Assembly (NCBI RefSeq): GCF_001465345.1
Contig: NZ_CP013655.1
Span: 1 to 64,000, forward strand
Reading direction: 5' to 3'
DNA length: 64,000 bases
DNA from: Enterococcus rotai
GTDB taxonomy: Bacteria > Bacillota > Bacilli > Lactobacillales > Enterococcaceae
Shown here: positions 30,898 to 44,899 of the stretch, one piece after another
Numbering within the stretch: position 1 is the first letter of the stretch
Layout of the letters: every line of letters starts with the position of its first letter
Made by a program: the position numbers and the translations under genes
Notes under the pieces: generated by a model
What the model saw: only the letters and a program-made list of their open reading frames with translations
The model's database searches: none
Told to the model about the DNA's origin: nothing

Positions 30898-32072
30898 CTA
30901 CATATACTTATATAAAAAGTAAGCTACAATCATCATCACAATCATAATGAGTAAACTTATAATGAGATGTCTTTTTTTCTTCATCATCACAATGGCAATA
31001 AATTCTCTTAAAAAGGCAGTTGGTAAAAAGTAAAAAGCGGTCTTAGCTCCAATCCCATCTGCTTTTAAATGTGCTTTTCGTGCAAATATGCCAGCACGAA
31101 ATAGATGATAGTTATTCGTTGAAAAAATGGCTTGATAGCTCTGATTGTCTGACTGTTTATCCATGATTTTTTTGGAAAACATCATATTTTCCAACGTATT
31201 TCTAGATTTTGTTTCAACCAAAATCATTTCTTCTGGGATTCCTTGTGCCATAGCATATGCTTTCATCGCTTCACTTTCTGGTAAAGCTTCATCTGAACCT
31301 TGTCCGCCAGACATCACGAGAATTGGACGCTTAGATGTCCATTTGGCCTGTTCATGATAAAATTGAATCGCTCTTTCAATTCTTTTTCCTAAGAGAGGAG
31401 AGACTTGTTCACCATTTATTAGACCTGCACCTAGCACAACAATAAAATCTTGTTCGTATTTTGGTTGGTTAAACTGATAAAGAATTGAAATCGTCACAAA
31501 ATTATAAAATACCACAAAGAAATAGGCAATCACGAGTAACACACTACTGAAAAGGGCTGCCCCCCACAGCGGTAATGATAATGAGAAATAAGAATAAAAC
31601 GCTAGAATCGCCGTTAAACCAACTGCCATCACCAAAGTAAGCATGTTAGAAAGTGAGCGGGATTCTTTTCTTGAAAGTACAATAGCGTTCCCATATAAAA
31701 AAGTAATCAATGCATAACTACCAAAAAAGACCAATACCGTAAGAGCTGCTGCAACAATTTCTAAAATGAATAGGAGTAATTGATCACGAGTTTCAGCATA
31801 GACGACTGCCGTAACGATTCCTAAACTTAGTAAAAATAGATTGAACAATGCCCCATTGATCAGCAATCGCTTTTCTAAAAATAGACGAGTAAGAATAATC
31901 CTAAAAATCCTAATGGAATGAAGAAATAATAGATGCCTACTTTCAATTCCAGAAAGGCAGTATAGAGCATAAAATAAGCTCCTGTCCAGATAAAAAGCAA
32001 TGGTTCAAAGAACGGTTTCTCTTTCTTTTTTGACCATATTCCTAGTCCTAGTAGACTAAGCAAGTAAATCAA
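30898..32072 (-). pseudogene. YdcF/ElyC-family membrane protein gene with a single-base frameshift
   Basis: Two minus-strand frames are parts of one gene. The upstream part (32072-31875) encodes three hydrophobic segments ending LGLFLLVYF and a TAG. The downstream part continues LLINGALFNLFLLSLGI and contains the DUF218 domain: VVLGAGLINGEQVSPLLGKR, then VMSGGQGSDEALPESEAM and the family's NTLENM and STNNYHLFRA motifs. At 31874-31882 the minus strand reads TATTTTTAG; one more T would give YFLEKRLLING in a single frame. So a T has been lost from a run of six, or the run was mis-sequenced. The intact protein would be about 390 residues with six or more membrane helices. The start of the upstream part is unclear (TTG at 32072). 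YdcF-type proteins affect envelope polymer metabolism. Confidence 0.75.
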
Positions 32073-32120
32073 AAGAACAGAATAATTGAGTTGAGTAATT
32101 TTTCTCCTTTGTTGTTTTTT

Positions 32121-32168
32121 TTCCCTTTAAACACTATTTATTATAGCGTTTAAAGGGAATAGTTTAAA
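32121..32168 (-). promoter_or_regulatory. Promoter enclosed by a 12-bp palindrome, upstream of the ydcF-like gene
   Basis: TTCCCTTTAAAC (32121-32132) and GTTTAAAGGGAA (32148-32159) are exact complements. The minus-strand -10 TATAAT (32140-32145) lies between them, with a -35-like TTTAAA 17 bp upstream (32163-32168). A dyad around the -10 suggests a repressor operator. Confidence 0.4.
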
Positions 32169-32194
32169 TAAATTACTCTATTTTAGACTATTCA

Positions 32195-32237
32195 CTAAAA
32201 AGACTAAGGTATCCCTCTAGGGGTTTACCTTAGTCTT
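32195..32237 (-). terminator. Terminator after the rlmD unit
   Basis: AAGACTAAGGTA (32200-32211) and TACCTTAGTCTT (32226-32237) form a 12-bp stem; on the minus strand five T follow. Confidence 0.85.
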
Positions 32238-32294
32238 CTGTTATTTTGATAACTGATAACAGACTAGACGTCATCGGTTTCATCTGACCCGTTA

Positions 32295-32423
32295 CTACTT
32301 ATTGTAGATTTTTGGCCCTTTACGCATGTTTTTACGGTCGTTTTTAGGTGTTTCCATTTGTTTTGAACGACCACCACTTTGTTTCTTTTTGATTAATTCA
32401 AGCATTTTCTTTTTCGTATCCAT
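32295..32423 (-). CDS. Small basic 42-residue protein coupled to rlmD
   Basis: The ATG (32423-32421) shares its A with the TAA stop of the rRNA methyltransferase gene (TAATG), so translation is coupled. The product (begins MDTKKKMLELIKKKQSGGRS, ends KNMRKGPKIYNK) is highly basic, without hydrophobic segments, and looks like an RNA- or ribosome-associated peptide. Its composition and tight coupling argue for a real gene. No domain is recognised. Confidence 0.65.
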   Translation of the reverse strand: MDTKKKMLELIKKKQSGGRSKQMETPKNDRKNMRKGPKIYNK

Positions 32424-33796
32424 TATTGCACCGCCCTTGTCAATAGAGTCACTGACTCGATATGTGTTGTTTGCGGGAAGTTATCAACTGGTTGGACTTC
32501 TTTGACTTCAAAGCCGCCTTCAACAAGTAAAGCCAAATCACGTGCCAAGGTTGCTGGATTACAGCTCACATAAACGATTCGTGCTGGTTTCGTTTCAATC
32601 AAGGTCTCAACTAAACTTGCTTCTAACCCTTTACGTGGTGGATCAACGATGACAACATCAGGCTTGATGTCATTTTCGATCATTCTTGGTAATGCTTCTT
32701 CCGCTAAACCAGCAGTAAAGGTTGCGTTTGTGATCTCGTTCAATTTGGCATTGCTTTCTGCATTTTTCACTGCTTCTTCAATGACTTCCACACCATAAAC
32801 GTGTTTGGCATCTTTGGCTAAGGTTAAACCAATCGTACCGATTCCACAATATGCGTCTACAACGATTTCATCGCCCGTTAAAGCAGCGTATTCTTTCACT
32901 TTATTGTACATTACTTCTGTTTGTTGCGGATTTACTTGATAGAACGAACGAGAAGAGATTTCAAATTTCAAATCAAAAATCGTATCGATCATTTTATCTT
33001 CACCATGTAATAAAATCGTTTCGTCCCCAAAAATCACGTTGGTTTTCTTCGGATTGACGTTTTGCACAATACTGACTACTTCTGGTAAAGCTTCTAAAAT
33101 ATCAGGAATAATTTTACTTGTTGGGAATAATTTTGGTGTTCTTGTAATCAACACAACCATCATCTCACCCGTGTGGTAGCCACGACGAACAACAATATGA
33201 CGTAAGTTTCCTGTGTTATCTGATTCGTTATAAGGTTTGATGCTGTAACGTCTCATGATATCACGGATCTTAATCACTGCTTCATCGATTTTTGGATCTT
33301 GAATATAGAAATGTTCTAAAGGAATTAGATCATGACTATTTTTTCTGAAGAAACCAGTTTGTAGTTTATCTTCAATTTTCCGAACAGGAATCTGTGCTTT
33401 ATTACGGTAACCCCAAGGATTGTTCATGCCTAATGCATCTAAAACAGGAACATCTGGTAACTTGGCTACGCGTTGCATCACATTTTTTACTTGATCTGTT
33501 TTAAATCTTAGTTGTGCGCCATAAGCTAAATGCTGTAACGGACTAATACCAACTTTTGTGAAATTTGCATCCTTAACTGGAACACGGTCTTCACTTGATT
33601 TTAAAATCGTCATCACTTTTCCATAGCCAAAACTTTTTCCGACTTTCAGCACTTTGATTTCAACTTTTTCACCAGGCAAAGCATTTTCTATAAAAAGCGG
33701 GTAGCCATCCACTTTGGCAACACCCATTCCTTCATGTGTCAAATCAATAATATCAACTTCGATTGTTTCATTTTTGTTTACTGGAAAATTATTCAT
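32423..33796 (-). CDS. rlmD: 23S rRNA (uracil-C5)-methyltransferase, RlmD/RlmCD type
   Basis: A 457-residue RNA m5U methyltransferase. An N-terminal TRAM domain (residues about 8-65: EVDIIDLTHEGMGVAKVDGY) is followed by the central RNA-binding part. A SAM-binding motif lies in VVDAYCGIGTIGLTLA, the DPPR motif in VIVDPPRKGLE, and the catalytic Cys in YVSCNPATLARDLALL. It methylates U1939 (and U747 in RlmCD-type enzymes of Gram-positives) of 23S rRNA. The four N-terminal Fe-S cysteines of E. coli RlmD are not evident, as in the Gram-positive enzyme. It is followed by the coupled 42-residue gene. Confidence 0.93.
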   Translation of the reverse strand: MNNFPVNKNETIEVDIIDLTHEGMGVAKVDGYPLFIENALPGEKVEIKVLKVGKSFGYGKVMTILKSSEDRVPVKDANFTKVGISPLQHLAYGAQLRFKTDQVKNVMQRVAKLPDVPVLDALGMNNPWGYRNKAQIPVRKIEDKLQTGFFRKNSHDLIPLEHFYIQDPKIDEAVIKIRDIMRRYSIKPYNESDNTGNLRHIVVRRGYHTGEMMVVLITRTPKLFPTSKIIPDILEALPEVVSIVQNVNPKKTNVIFGDETILLHGEDKMIDTIFDLKFEISSRSFYQVNPQQTEVMYNKVKEYAALTGDEIVVDAYCGIGTIGLTLAKDAKHVYGVEVIEEAVKNAESNAKLNEITNATFTAGLAEEALPRMIENDIKPDVVIVDPPRKGLEASLVETLIETKPARIVYVSCNPATLARDLALLVEGGFEVKEVQPVDNFPQTTHIESVTLLTRAVQ

Positions 33797-33917
33797 AAGT
33801 CGCTCCTTCTTTAATGCGCTTCTCCCATTCTAATGAAAAAATGCTAGAAAAGCAATAGAGAGTTTGTTTCTCCAGCTAAAAGAAGCAATTATTTTGTTAG
33901 AATTTTGGGCAGTCTGT

Positions 33918-34559
33918 TTAATCGATTTCAGCTAGCTTGTTTTCGATCATTTGAACTACTTGTTTTTTGGCTACTTCACTTTCGATAAAATCATACTTAT
34001 CCCCATCAATTTGGATTTTGGGACTTTCATTATATTCCTCAAACCATCTCTCATAACGTTCATTTAATTCCTTATAGTAATCATATAATGCTGGATCTTG
34101 CTCTACTTGTTCATAAGCTCGACCTCGTTTTTGAATTCGTTCTAACATCTTAGGGAAAGATATTTTAATATGCACTAATAGATCAGGACGCTTTTTTTGA
34201 GCTGCATAAGGTAACTCTTGTAACATATTCTCTAATAGTGAATCATAAACTTTTACTTCTGTTTCATTTGCTCTCCCTAAATCGGCATTTAAATGAAATA
34301 ATAAAGAATCTTCATAGATCGAGCGATCCAAGACATTATTTTCATGAGAGAGGGCTTGTTTAATACTGTCAAAACGCTTATTCAAGAAATAAATTTGTAG
34401 TAAAAATGCGTATTTTTTAGGATCTGCATAAAATAAAGGCAAGACTTCATTATCATCCACTGATTCATAAAAAGCCTCCGAACCTAAATGTTCTGAAATA
34501 ATTTCTGTTAAACTAGATTTCCCTGCACCAATTGTACCTGCTAAAACGATCACTGCCAT
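33918..34559 (-). CDS. Deoxynucleoside kinase-family enzyme
   Basis: A 213-residue kinase of the deoxyadenosine/deoxyguanosine kinase type. The P-loop is LAGTIGAGKSSL, the ERS/DRS motif is VLDRSIYED, and the lid is rich in Arg (RIQKRGRAYEQ). It phosphorylates nucleosides with ATP. Its start is 8 bp after the PnuC-like transporter stop, so both are co-transcribed. Because PnuC imports nicotinamide riboside or related nucleosides, the kinase may trap the imported nucleoside; whether that is nicotinamide riboside or a deoxynucleoside is inference. Confidence 0.88.
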   Translation of the reverse strand: MAVIVLAGTIGAGKSSLTEIISEHLGSEAFYESVDDNEVLPLFYADPKKYAFLLQIYFLNKRFDSIKQALSHENNVLDRSIYEDSLLFHLNADLGRANETEVKVYDSLLENMLQELPYAAQKKRPDLLVHIKISFPKMLERIQKRGRAYEQVEQDPALYDYYKELNERYERWFEEYNESPKIQIDGDKYDFIESEVAKKQVVQMIENKLAEID

Positions 34560-34567
34560 CGAACTCC

Positions 34568-35263
34568 CTACCTATTATTGTTTATTTTTTTTAATTTTAA
34601 CCAATGAATCATACCGTAAATAGAATTAAATGTATACATACAATACATAACAAACAAAGCATAGTCTCCACCAGCATGTGTTCCTGCTCTAAACCATAAG
34701 AGTAAAGAAAAGATATTTCCTAGTAACCAAAATACAAATTGTGACTGGTATCTTTTGATCATCAATAGCATTCCAGTTGCCGAAACACTGAATGTTATGG
34801 CATCTAACGTTTGCTGGGCGTCATTGACAAAGCCTAAAAGAAAATAGGCGATCATACCGATTGCCAGCCACACAAGTCCAGCATATAACCATTGAATCCC
34901 TCTCAACGTTTTTACATCAGTCACATTGCCAGATCCATCTTCACTAGCTTTTAGCCATGCATACAACCCGGTAATATCCATTATAATATAAAAGCTTTGA
35001 AGCAAAACTTCAGCATATACTCGCGTTTTAAATCCAAAATATCCTATGATCAATGCACTTATAAACCCAAAAATATAATTGCTCGCCTTGCCTTGAGCAA
35101 TTAGGTTAACACAAATAATACCAGATAATCCGCCTACTAAAGTGATCCAGTTAGAAGGGTTAAACGAAAACGCAACTAATTGTGCACCAATCATCGTAAG
35201 TAAAAAAAGATAATTCTTTCGCTCCCATCCTTTAAAATCATTTATAATAAAATTTGAACTCAT
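34568..35263 (-). CDS. pnuC: PnuC-type nicotinamide riboside/nucleoside transporter
   Basis: A 231-residue membrane protein with about seven to eight helices. PnuC-family signatures are visible: GLSGIICVNLIAQGKASNYI, then VYAEVLLQSFYIIMDITGLYAW and the C-terminal FRAGTHAGGDYALFVMYCMYTF-type helix. The start at 35263 follows GAGAGG; an earlier in-frame ATG at 35281 overlaps that site. It probably moves nicotinamide riboside by facilitated diffusion, driven by phosphorylation inside by the adjacent kinase. A sigma-A promoter and a Fur-like dyad lie upstream. Confidence 0.9.
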   Translation of the reverse strand: MSSNFIINDFKGWERKNYLFLLTMIGAQLVAFSFNPSNWITLVGGLSGIICVNLIAQGKASNYIFGFISALIIGYFGFKTRVYAEVLLQSFYIIMDITGLYAWLKASEDGSGNVTDVKTLRGIQWLYAGLVWLAIGMIAYFLLGFVNDAQQTLDAITFSVSATGMLLMIKRYQSQFVFWLLGNIFSLLLWFRAGTHAGGDYALFVMYCMYTFNSIYGMIHWLKLKKINNNR

Positions 35264-35322
35264 TCCAAACAAACCTCTCACTTGTCCTATTTATCATTTT
35301 CTGCAGAGATGACGACTTATTT

Positions 35323-35351
35323 AATTTACCTCTGTTTCAAACACAAGTCAA
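35323..35351 (-). promoter_or_regulatory. Promoter of the pnuC-kinase operon
   Basis: On the minus strand -35 TTGACT (35346-35351) and -10 TAAATT (35323-35328) have a 17-bp spacer. Confidence 0.65.
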
Positions 35352-35366
35352 TGAGAATCCTTCTCA
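35352..35366. promoter_or_regulatory. Fur/PerR-like dyad abutting the pnuC promoter
   Basis: TGAGAATCCTTCTCA, a 7-1-7 type dyad with one mismatch pair, touches the -35 box. It resembles the short inverted repeats bound by Fur-family repressors; which member is unknown. Confidence 0.4.
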
Positions 35367-35475
35367 ATTATTGATTATGAGACTTTTTTTATACAACATA
35401 TTGTGTTTTTTAATTTTCAATATCTATATATTGTGCATCGCTTATTTTTCATTTTCCAGTTATATCTAGCAAAAC

Positions 35476-35514
35476 AAAAAATATCTAAGACAAATTTGTC
35501 TTAGATATTTTTTT
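35476..35514. terminator. Bidirectional terminator, perfect palindrome
   Basis: AAAAATATCTAAGACAAA and its exact complement form an uninterrupted dyad between dagK and the pnuC promoter region. Confidence 0.85.
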
Positions 35515-35520
35515 GAACGC

Positions 35521-36582
35521 TTAACCAATTTTTCCATTATTATCAATATCTTCTTCTGTCAAACGTTCTACTTCTTTTACAAACTCTTTACTTGTTTCCA
35601 GATATTCATCTTCTTCATCTGAATCATCATCGTAATCATCTAAAACAGTTCCCATGATTGCGTTAGAGGGAATAGCATCTGCATTGGCAAACATCTCGAT
35701 ATGCTGATGTAAATTCGTAAATTCCATCGGTGCATCACCGCCGTATTCTCCATCTAAATTGATCATCATACGGCTGTTTGGCTCCAGTGTTTCAGCATGT
35801 AAATGGCTAGTTTTTGTATAGATCAGACGGTTATCTTCAATGTGTTTGCCACCGTTTAACATCAGTGCTGCTAAATGTAAAATTTCAAACACGTTAGCCG
35901 TTTTTACAATGATCAGTGAAAATTTACCATCATCGAGTTTTGCATCAGGTGCAATTTGTTCAAAACCACCCACTGAATTAGTCAATCCTAGGAAAAACAT
36001 CGAAGCATTCCCCTCATAAACACCTTCGTCATACTCCATCCGCATTTTGATTGGTTTGACACGAGGTAACATTTCGGCTCCTTTAGCTAAATAAGCTAAG
36101 TAACCAAAAATACTTTTCAGTTCTGAAGGAACTTCATAGGTCAATTCCGTTAAATGACCACCGGCTGCAATATTGATAAAGTAGCTATCTTGCGCTTTAC
36201 CAATATCCATTTTGACGGTTTGATTTTTTTTAATGACTTCTGCGGCTTTAAGAATATTATCTCTAGGGATTTTTAATGCTCTTGCATAATCATTGGTTGT
36301 TCCAGCAGGAATGATCGCCATTGTCGGTCTTTTTTCTAAAGGAGCAATCCCATTTACAACTTCATTGATCGTTCCGTCACCGCCGGCTGCAACAATTAGG
36401 TCAAAGCCTAACTCTGCTACGCGGCGAGCTTCGTTTTTTGCAGAATTCTCTTCTGGAGTTGTAGCAAAAGCACTGGTTTCATATCCGCATTCTTCCACTA
36501 CAGAAAGAATATCAGCTAGGTTTTTCTTCACTAACTCTTTGCCTGAAGTTGGATTATAAATCACTCTTGCTTTTTTCATCAT
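35521..36582 (-). CDS. dagK: Diacylglycerol kinase-family lipid kinase
   Basis: A 353-residue soluble DagK/YegS-family kinase. The N-terminal NAD-kinase-like fold carries YNPTSGKELV and the ATP-binding GGDGTINEVVNGI motif, and the lid ends in PAGTTNDYARAL. The second beta-rich domain has SVGGFEQIAPDAKLDDGKFS. A C-terminal acidic tail (DDYDDDSDEEDEYLE) is unusual compared with the about 300-residue core. It recycles diacylglycerol left by lipoteichoic-acid synthesis to phosphatidic acid. It lies 13 bp after gatB on the same strand, the usual enterococcal order, and is likely co-transcribed. Confidence 0.92.
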   Translation of the reverse strand: MMKKARVIYNPTSGKELVKKNLADILSVVEECGYETSAFATTPEENSAKNEARRVAELGFDLIVAAGGDGTINEVVNGIAPLEKRPTMAIIPAGTTNDYARALKIPRDNILKAAEVIKKNQTVKMDIGKAQDSYFINIAAGGHLTELTYEVPSELKSIFGYLAYLAKGAEMLPRVKPIKMRMEYDEGVYEGNASMFFLGLTNSVGGFEQIAPDAKLDDGKFSLIIVKTANVFEILHLAALMLNGGKHIEDNRLIYTKTSHLHAETLEPNSRMMINLDGEYGGDAPMEFTNLHQHIEMFANADAIPSNAIMGTVLDDYDDDSDEEDEYLETSKEFVKEVERLTEEDIDNNGKIG

Positions 36583-36595
36583 CTTTCGCTGCTTT

Positions 36596-38026
36596 CTAGC
36601 GTTTTGCTAATTCTTCTTGGAGCAATTTGTTCACAACGCCCGGATTGGCTTGTCCTTTGGTAGCTTTCATAATTTGACCAACTAAAAAGCCAACCGCACG
36701 ATCTTTCCCATTTTTGAAATCATCGACAGATTGTTGGTTATTATCCAGCACCTCATTGATGATCGGCAATAATTGTGATGGATCAGATAATTGAACTAAC
36801 CCTTTGGCTTCAACCACTTCTTTGGCATCGCCACCGTTTTCAATCAACTCTTTAAAGACTTTTTTAGCGATTTTCGAACTAATTGTTCCATCTTCGATCA
36901 AGGTGATCATACCAGCTAAATTAGCAGGTGTTAATTTAGTGTCTGGTAATTCGATTTTCTCGCTGTTTAGATACGCTGATACTTCACCCATCAACCAGTT
37001 AGACACTTGTTTCGCATCAGCACCTTCGTTTAATGCTTCTTCAAAGAAATCAGACATTTCTTTAGTTAGTGTTAGAACCATTGCATCGTATTCTGGTAAG
37101 CCTAATTCTTTAATATAACGAGCACGACGAGAGGCCGGCATTTCTGGTAAGCTATGACGAACTTTTTCAATCCATTCATCATCGATTGCAAAACGTGGCA
37201 CATCTGGTTCTGGGAAGTAACGGTAATCACTTGATCCTTCTTTAACACGCATCAATAATGTTTTATTGGTTGTTTCATCAAAGCGACGTGTTTCTTGTTG
37301 GATTTCTCCACCAGATAGCAACACTTTTGCTTGGCGTTTTTCTTCAAAGGCAAGACCTTTTTTAACGAAACTCATTGAGTTTAAGTTTTTAAGCTCTGCT
37401 TTTGTACCGAATTCTTCTTGGCCATAAGGACGTAAAGAGATATTGGCATCACAACGCATTGAGCCTTCTTCCATTTTCACATCAGAAACGCCTGTAAATA
37501 GAATGATTGAACGAATAGCTTCTAAATACGCATAGGCTTCTTCTGGTGAACGCATATCTGCTTCTGAAACGATTTCGATCAGTGGTGTACCTTGACGGTT
37601 TAAATCAACATAAGAATAACCGCCATCACCGTGAATATTTTTACCAGCATCTTCTTCTAAATGGACACGTTCAATACGAATACGTTTTGTTTTGCCTTCC
37701 ACTTCGATATCGATCCAGCCATCGTGACCGATTGGTTGATCGAATTGAGAAATTTGGTAAGCTTTGGGATTATCTGGGTAGAAATAGTTTTTACGGTCAA
37801 AATGAGTGTCTTTTGAAATCTCACAATTTAACGCAAGCGCTGCTTTCATCCCAAACTCAAGTGCTTGTTTATTCATAACAGGTAATACGCCTGGGTAACC
37901 CCAGTCGATCACATTAGTATTGCTATTTGGTTCTGCACCAAAATGAGCTGGCGCAGGTGAAAAGATTTTAGAATTTGTCTTTAATTCTACATGGACCTCA
38001 AGTCCAATGACAGTTTCAAAATTCAT
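36596..38026 (-). CDS. gatB: Asp-tRNA(Asn)/Glu-tRNA(Gln) amidotransferase subunit B
   Basis: A 476-residue GatB. It begins [20 protein letters not shown] and includes the [18 protein letters not shown] and [15 protein letters not shown] signatures; the C-terminal YqeY-like tail ends in [19 protein letters not shown]. It binds tRNA, phosphorylates the misacylated residue and receives ammonia from GatA. Its start overlaps the gatA stop (TAATG). Length is normal for Gram-positive GatB. Confidence 0.97.
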   Translation of the reverse strand: MNFETVIGLEVHVELKTNSKIFSPAPAHFGAEPNSNTNVIDWGYPGVLPVMNKQALEFGMKAALALNCEISKDTHFDRKNYFYPDNPKAYQISQFDQPIGHDGWIDIEVEGKTKRIRIERVHLEEDAGKNIHGDGGYSYVDLNRQGTPLIEIVSEADMRSPEEAYAYLEAIRSIILFTGVSDVKMEEGSMRCDANISLRPYGQEEFGTKAELKNLNSMSFVKKGLAFEEKRQAKVLLSGGEIQQETRRFDETTNKTLLMRVKEGSSDYRYFPEPDVPRFAIDDEWIEKVRHSLPEMPASRRARYIKELGLPEYDAMVLTLTKEMSDFFEEALNEGADAKQVSNWLMGEVSAYLNSEKIELPDTKLTPANLAGMITLIEDGTISSKIAKKVFKELIENGGDAKEVVEAKGLVQLSDPSQLLPIINEVLDNNQQSVDDFKNGKDRAVGFLVGQIMKATKGQANPGVVNKLLQEELAKR

Positions 38027-39495
38027 TAGTCATTCCCCCCTAAGATCACAGGTTTTTTCGTATGGAAATCCGTTGCTTGTTCAAATGCATACGCTGCTTT
38101 ATACATCGTACTTTCATCGAATGGTTTCCCAATAATTTGTAAGCCGACTGGCAAGCCTTCTGAAAATCCTGCTGGTACTGACATACCAGGTAGTCCAGCT
38201 AAGTTCACTGGAATTGTCAATAAGTCATTCATGTACATGGTAATTGGATCATTGATATTTTCTCCTAAACCAAATGCTACAGTCGGTGAAGCAGGACCAA
38301 TAATGATATCGTATTTTTCAAAAACATTATCGAAATCTTGTTTGATCAAGGTTCTAACTTGTCCAGCCTTTTTGAAGTAGGCATCGTAATAGCCAGCACT
38401 TAATGAGAAAGTACCTAACATAATACGACGTTTTACTTCGATACCGAATCCTTCAGATCGAGAATTTACATAAACATCTTCAAGATTTTTTACGTTTTCT
38501 GAACGGTAACCATAACGAATACCATCGAAACGTTGTAAGTTTGAACTTGCTTCTGATGAAGCGATAATATAATACACAGCAACCCCATATTTAGAATGCG
38601 GTAAGCTAACTTCTTCTACTGTTGCACCTAATGCTTTAAATGTTTCTGCTGCTTTCAGAACCGCTTCACGAACGCCAGCATCCACACCTTCACCAAGATA
38701 TTCTTTAGGTAAAGCCACTTTCATGCCTTTGATATCACCTGTTAAACCAGCTGTAAAGTCAGGAACAGACGCGCCAGCAGATGTACCATCTTTTTCATCA
38801 AAACCGCTAATAGCATTTAAAGCTAAAGCATTGTCTTGAACGTTTCTTGTCATTGGACCAATTTGATCTAAACTTGAAGAAAATGCAATCAAACCAAAAC
38901 GTGAAACACGTCCATAAGTCGGTTTCATCCCAACGATGCCGTTGAATGAAGCAGGTTGACGAATACTTCCGCCAGTATCACTTCCTAAAGAAACTGGGAT
39001 TTGTCCTGCTGCAACAGCTGCTGCTGAACCACCAGAAGAACCACCGGGAACTTTGGAATGATCCCAAGCGTTTTTCGTTTTCTTAAAGTATGATGTTTCT
39101 GTACTTGCGCCCATCGCAAATTCATCCATGTTTAATTTTCCAACAGGGATCATATCTGCTTGATAGACTTTATCCATTACTGTTGCATCATAGATTGGAT
39201 TAAAGTTGTGCAGCATTTTTGACGCTGCTGTTGTTAAAATATCTTTGGTTACGATATTATCTTTGATCCCGATCGGAATACCCGCTAAAGGATTTGATTC
39301 TGTGATGCCTTTAAGGTCGATAGCTTTCGCTAATTCTAAAGCTTTTTCATCGCTGATCGTAATAAACGAATCCACGTCTTTTTCTGTCTCATTGATACGA
39401 TTTAACGTAGCATGTGTTAAATCTGTTGCAGTGATCTCTTTAGAAACAAGTAAATCATGCAATTCTGTTAGTGACTTATCATATAATTTTTCCAT
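38026..39495 (-). CDS. gatA: Asp-tRNA(Asn)/Glu-tRNA(Gln) amidotransferase subunit A
   Basis: A 489-residue amidase-signature enzyme. The catalytic Lys is in [10 protein letters not shown], with the cis-Ser and nucleophile Ser in [20 protein letters not shown] and [14 protein letters not shown]. It hydrolyses glutamine and channels ammonia to GatB. It overlaps gatC upstream and gatB downstream by one base each, as is standard for gatCAB operons. Confidence 0.97.
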   Translation of the reverse strand: MEKLYDKSLTELHDLLVSKEITATDLTHATLNRINETEKDVDSFITISDEKALELAKAIDLKGITESNPLAGIPIGIKDNIVTKDILTTAASKMLHNFNPIYDATVMDKVYQADMIPVGKLNMDEFAMGASTETSYFKKTKNAWDHSKVPGGSSGGSAAAVAAGQIPVSLGSDTGGSIRQPASFNGIVGMKPTYGRVSRFGLIAFSSSLDQIGPMTRNVQDNALALNAISGFDEKDGTSAGASVPDFTAGLTGDIKGMKVALPKEYLGEGVDAGVREAVLKAAETFKALGATVEEVSLPHSKYGVAVYYIIASSEASSNLQRFDGIRYGYRSENVKNLEDVYVNSRSEGFGIEVKRRIMLGTFSLSAGYYDAYFKKAGQVRTLIKQDFDNVFEKYDIIIGPASPTVAFGLGENINDPITMYMNDLLTIPVNLAGLPGMSVPAGFSEGLPVGLQIIGKPFDESTMYKAAYAFEQATDFHTKKPVILGGND

Positions 39496-39800
39496 TATGC
39501 ACCAGCCTCCCCATTGTCGATAATTGCTGGCACTTTGATATAGCCATTTTCTGATTCAGGTACGTTTTTCATTAATTCATTGCGATCCATACCAGGTGTA
39601 ACGACATCTTCTCTCATCACATTGATCGATTGCGCTACATTAGAGGTAAATGGAACACCTTCTGTATCTACTTCTTCCAATAATTCTACCATGTCGATAA
39701 TTTTACCTAGTTGATCGGTAAAGTCTTTTAATTCTCCATCGGAAAAAGACAATTTAGACAACTTGGCTACATGTTTTGCTTGTTCTTCACTGATTGCCAT
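39495..39800 (-). CDS. gatC: Asp-tRNA(Asn)/Glu-tRNA(Gln) amidotransferase subunit C
   Basis: A 101-residue GatC starting [20 protein letters not shown] with the typical C-terminal RxDxV...[14 protein letters not shown] region. The ATG at 39800 is preferred over the one at 39818 because it matches GatC N-termini and has GAAGG upstream. GatC wraps around GatA and GatB and stabilises the complex. Confidence 0.95.
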   Translation of the reverse strand: MAISEEQAKHVAKLSKLSFSDGELKDFTDQLGKIIDMVELLEEVDTEGVPFTSNVAQSINVMREDVVTPGMDRNELMKNVPESENGYIKVPAIIDNGEAGA

Positions 39801-40000
39801 GGGTACCCTTCTTTCCATTAGAAAAACTCAATTAAGAGCTCACTAGTTCATTTTTTGTACTGTTGAACGATGTTTCACGTTAAGAAAACAGCTTTTTTCT
39901 TATTCTATCATAAAATTCTAAGAATTTTTGAAAGAGATGAAAGAAAATACACTGTAAATGTAAAAATACAGCTGAAAACTTACTTTATTTCACTTTCAAG

Positions 40001-44333
<4,333 letters not shown>

Positions 44334-44633
44334 CAACGTCCTCTCTCTTTTTTCAATCTTATACATTATACCAAAAAAAACACAAAAGCTGAACAGATTG
44401 ACCAAACCTTGAGTAATAACATATAAAAAAATTTATTGGTGCTTGCCACCATGAATTTTTTTTAGAATATTACCGAAAGGTTTAATCTGTAAAGCTAGAT
44501 GATAGTAGGAAAATTCTTCAATAATGTTACTGTTTTATAGGACAATCTTTTCTTTTGATCAACCTGCTATTTTTCTACAACAATTTATTTTAGTTATTGG
44601 TTTCATGATAACAAGTTTGAACATACGTCAAAC
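44334..44633. other. Gap between pcrA and CRISPR array, no gene seen
   Basis: About 300 bp of AT-rich DNA. It contains a short GGTG...CACC dyad near 44443 and a weak resemblance to the intergenic hairpin units found elsewhere (AAAGCTAGATGA... at 44501), possibly a decayed copy. No open frame with a ribosome site was found. Confidence 0.4.
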
Positions 44634-44682
44634 ATAAAAAAACGAAGACAAAAAAATCATAGAAATGATTTTTGTCTTCGTT
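44634..44682 (-). terminator. Terminator-like hairpin at the distal end of the CRISPR array
   Basis: AACGAAGACAAAAA (from 44641) pairs with TTTTTGTCTTCGTT (to 44682), with inner ATCAT/ATGAT. On the minus strand it is followed by seven T, so it can end the pre-crRNA transcript. Confidence 0.7.
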
Positions 44683-44899
44683 AAAGAGTGAGACCACTGC
44701 CGAACAGATAGCGGAGTTTAAACGTGCGATTTCAATCCACTCACTCAATAAAGAGTGAGACTTAGATTACACAACACTAGTTTAAGGATGGGATAATATA
44801 TTTCAATCCACTCACTCAATAAAGAGTGAGACTTGGAGGCGCGAGGACGCATGGATCAAGAACAACATTTCAATCCACTCACTCAATAAAGAGTGAGAC
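44682..44899 (-). CRISPR. Short CRISPR array, type I-C-like repeat, three spacers
   Basis: Three identical 33-bp repeats lie at 44729-44761, 44800-44832 and 44867-44899, plus a truncated 13-bp copy at 44682-44694. Spacers are 34, 38 and 34 bp (44695-44728, 44762-44799, 44833-44866). On the minus strand the repeat begins GTCTCACTCTTTATTGAGTG and ends TGGATTGAAAT; that ending, length and inner dyad are typical of type I-C. The degenerate repeat marks the old end on the left, so the leader is on the right and transcription is leftward. No cas gene is in the window. Confidence 0.93.

Noticed and set aside
35282-35475. NAD-type riboswitch upstream of pnuC
   Set aside because: I looked for a structured leader, but the promoter lies only about 60 bp from the start codon, leaving no room for a known pnuC riboswitch.
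44641-44682. The hairpin left of the CRISPR array as a repeat unit
   Set aside because: Only the last 13 bp after it match the repeat; the hairpin sequence is unrelated to repeat or leader.
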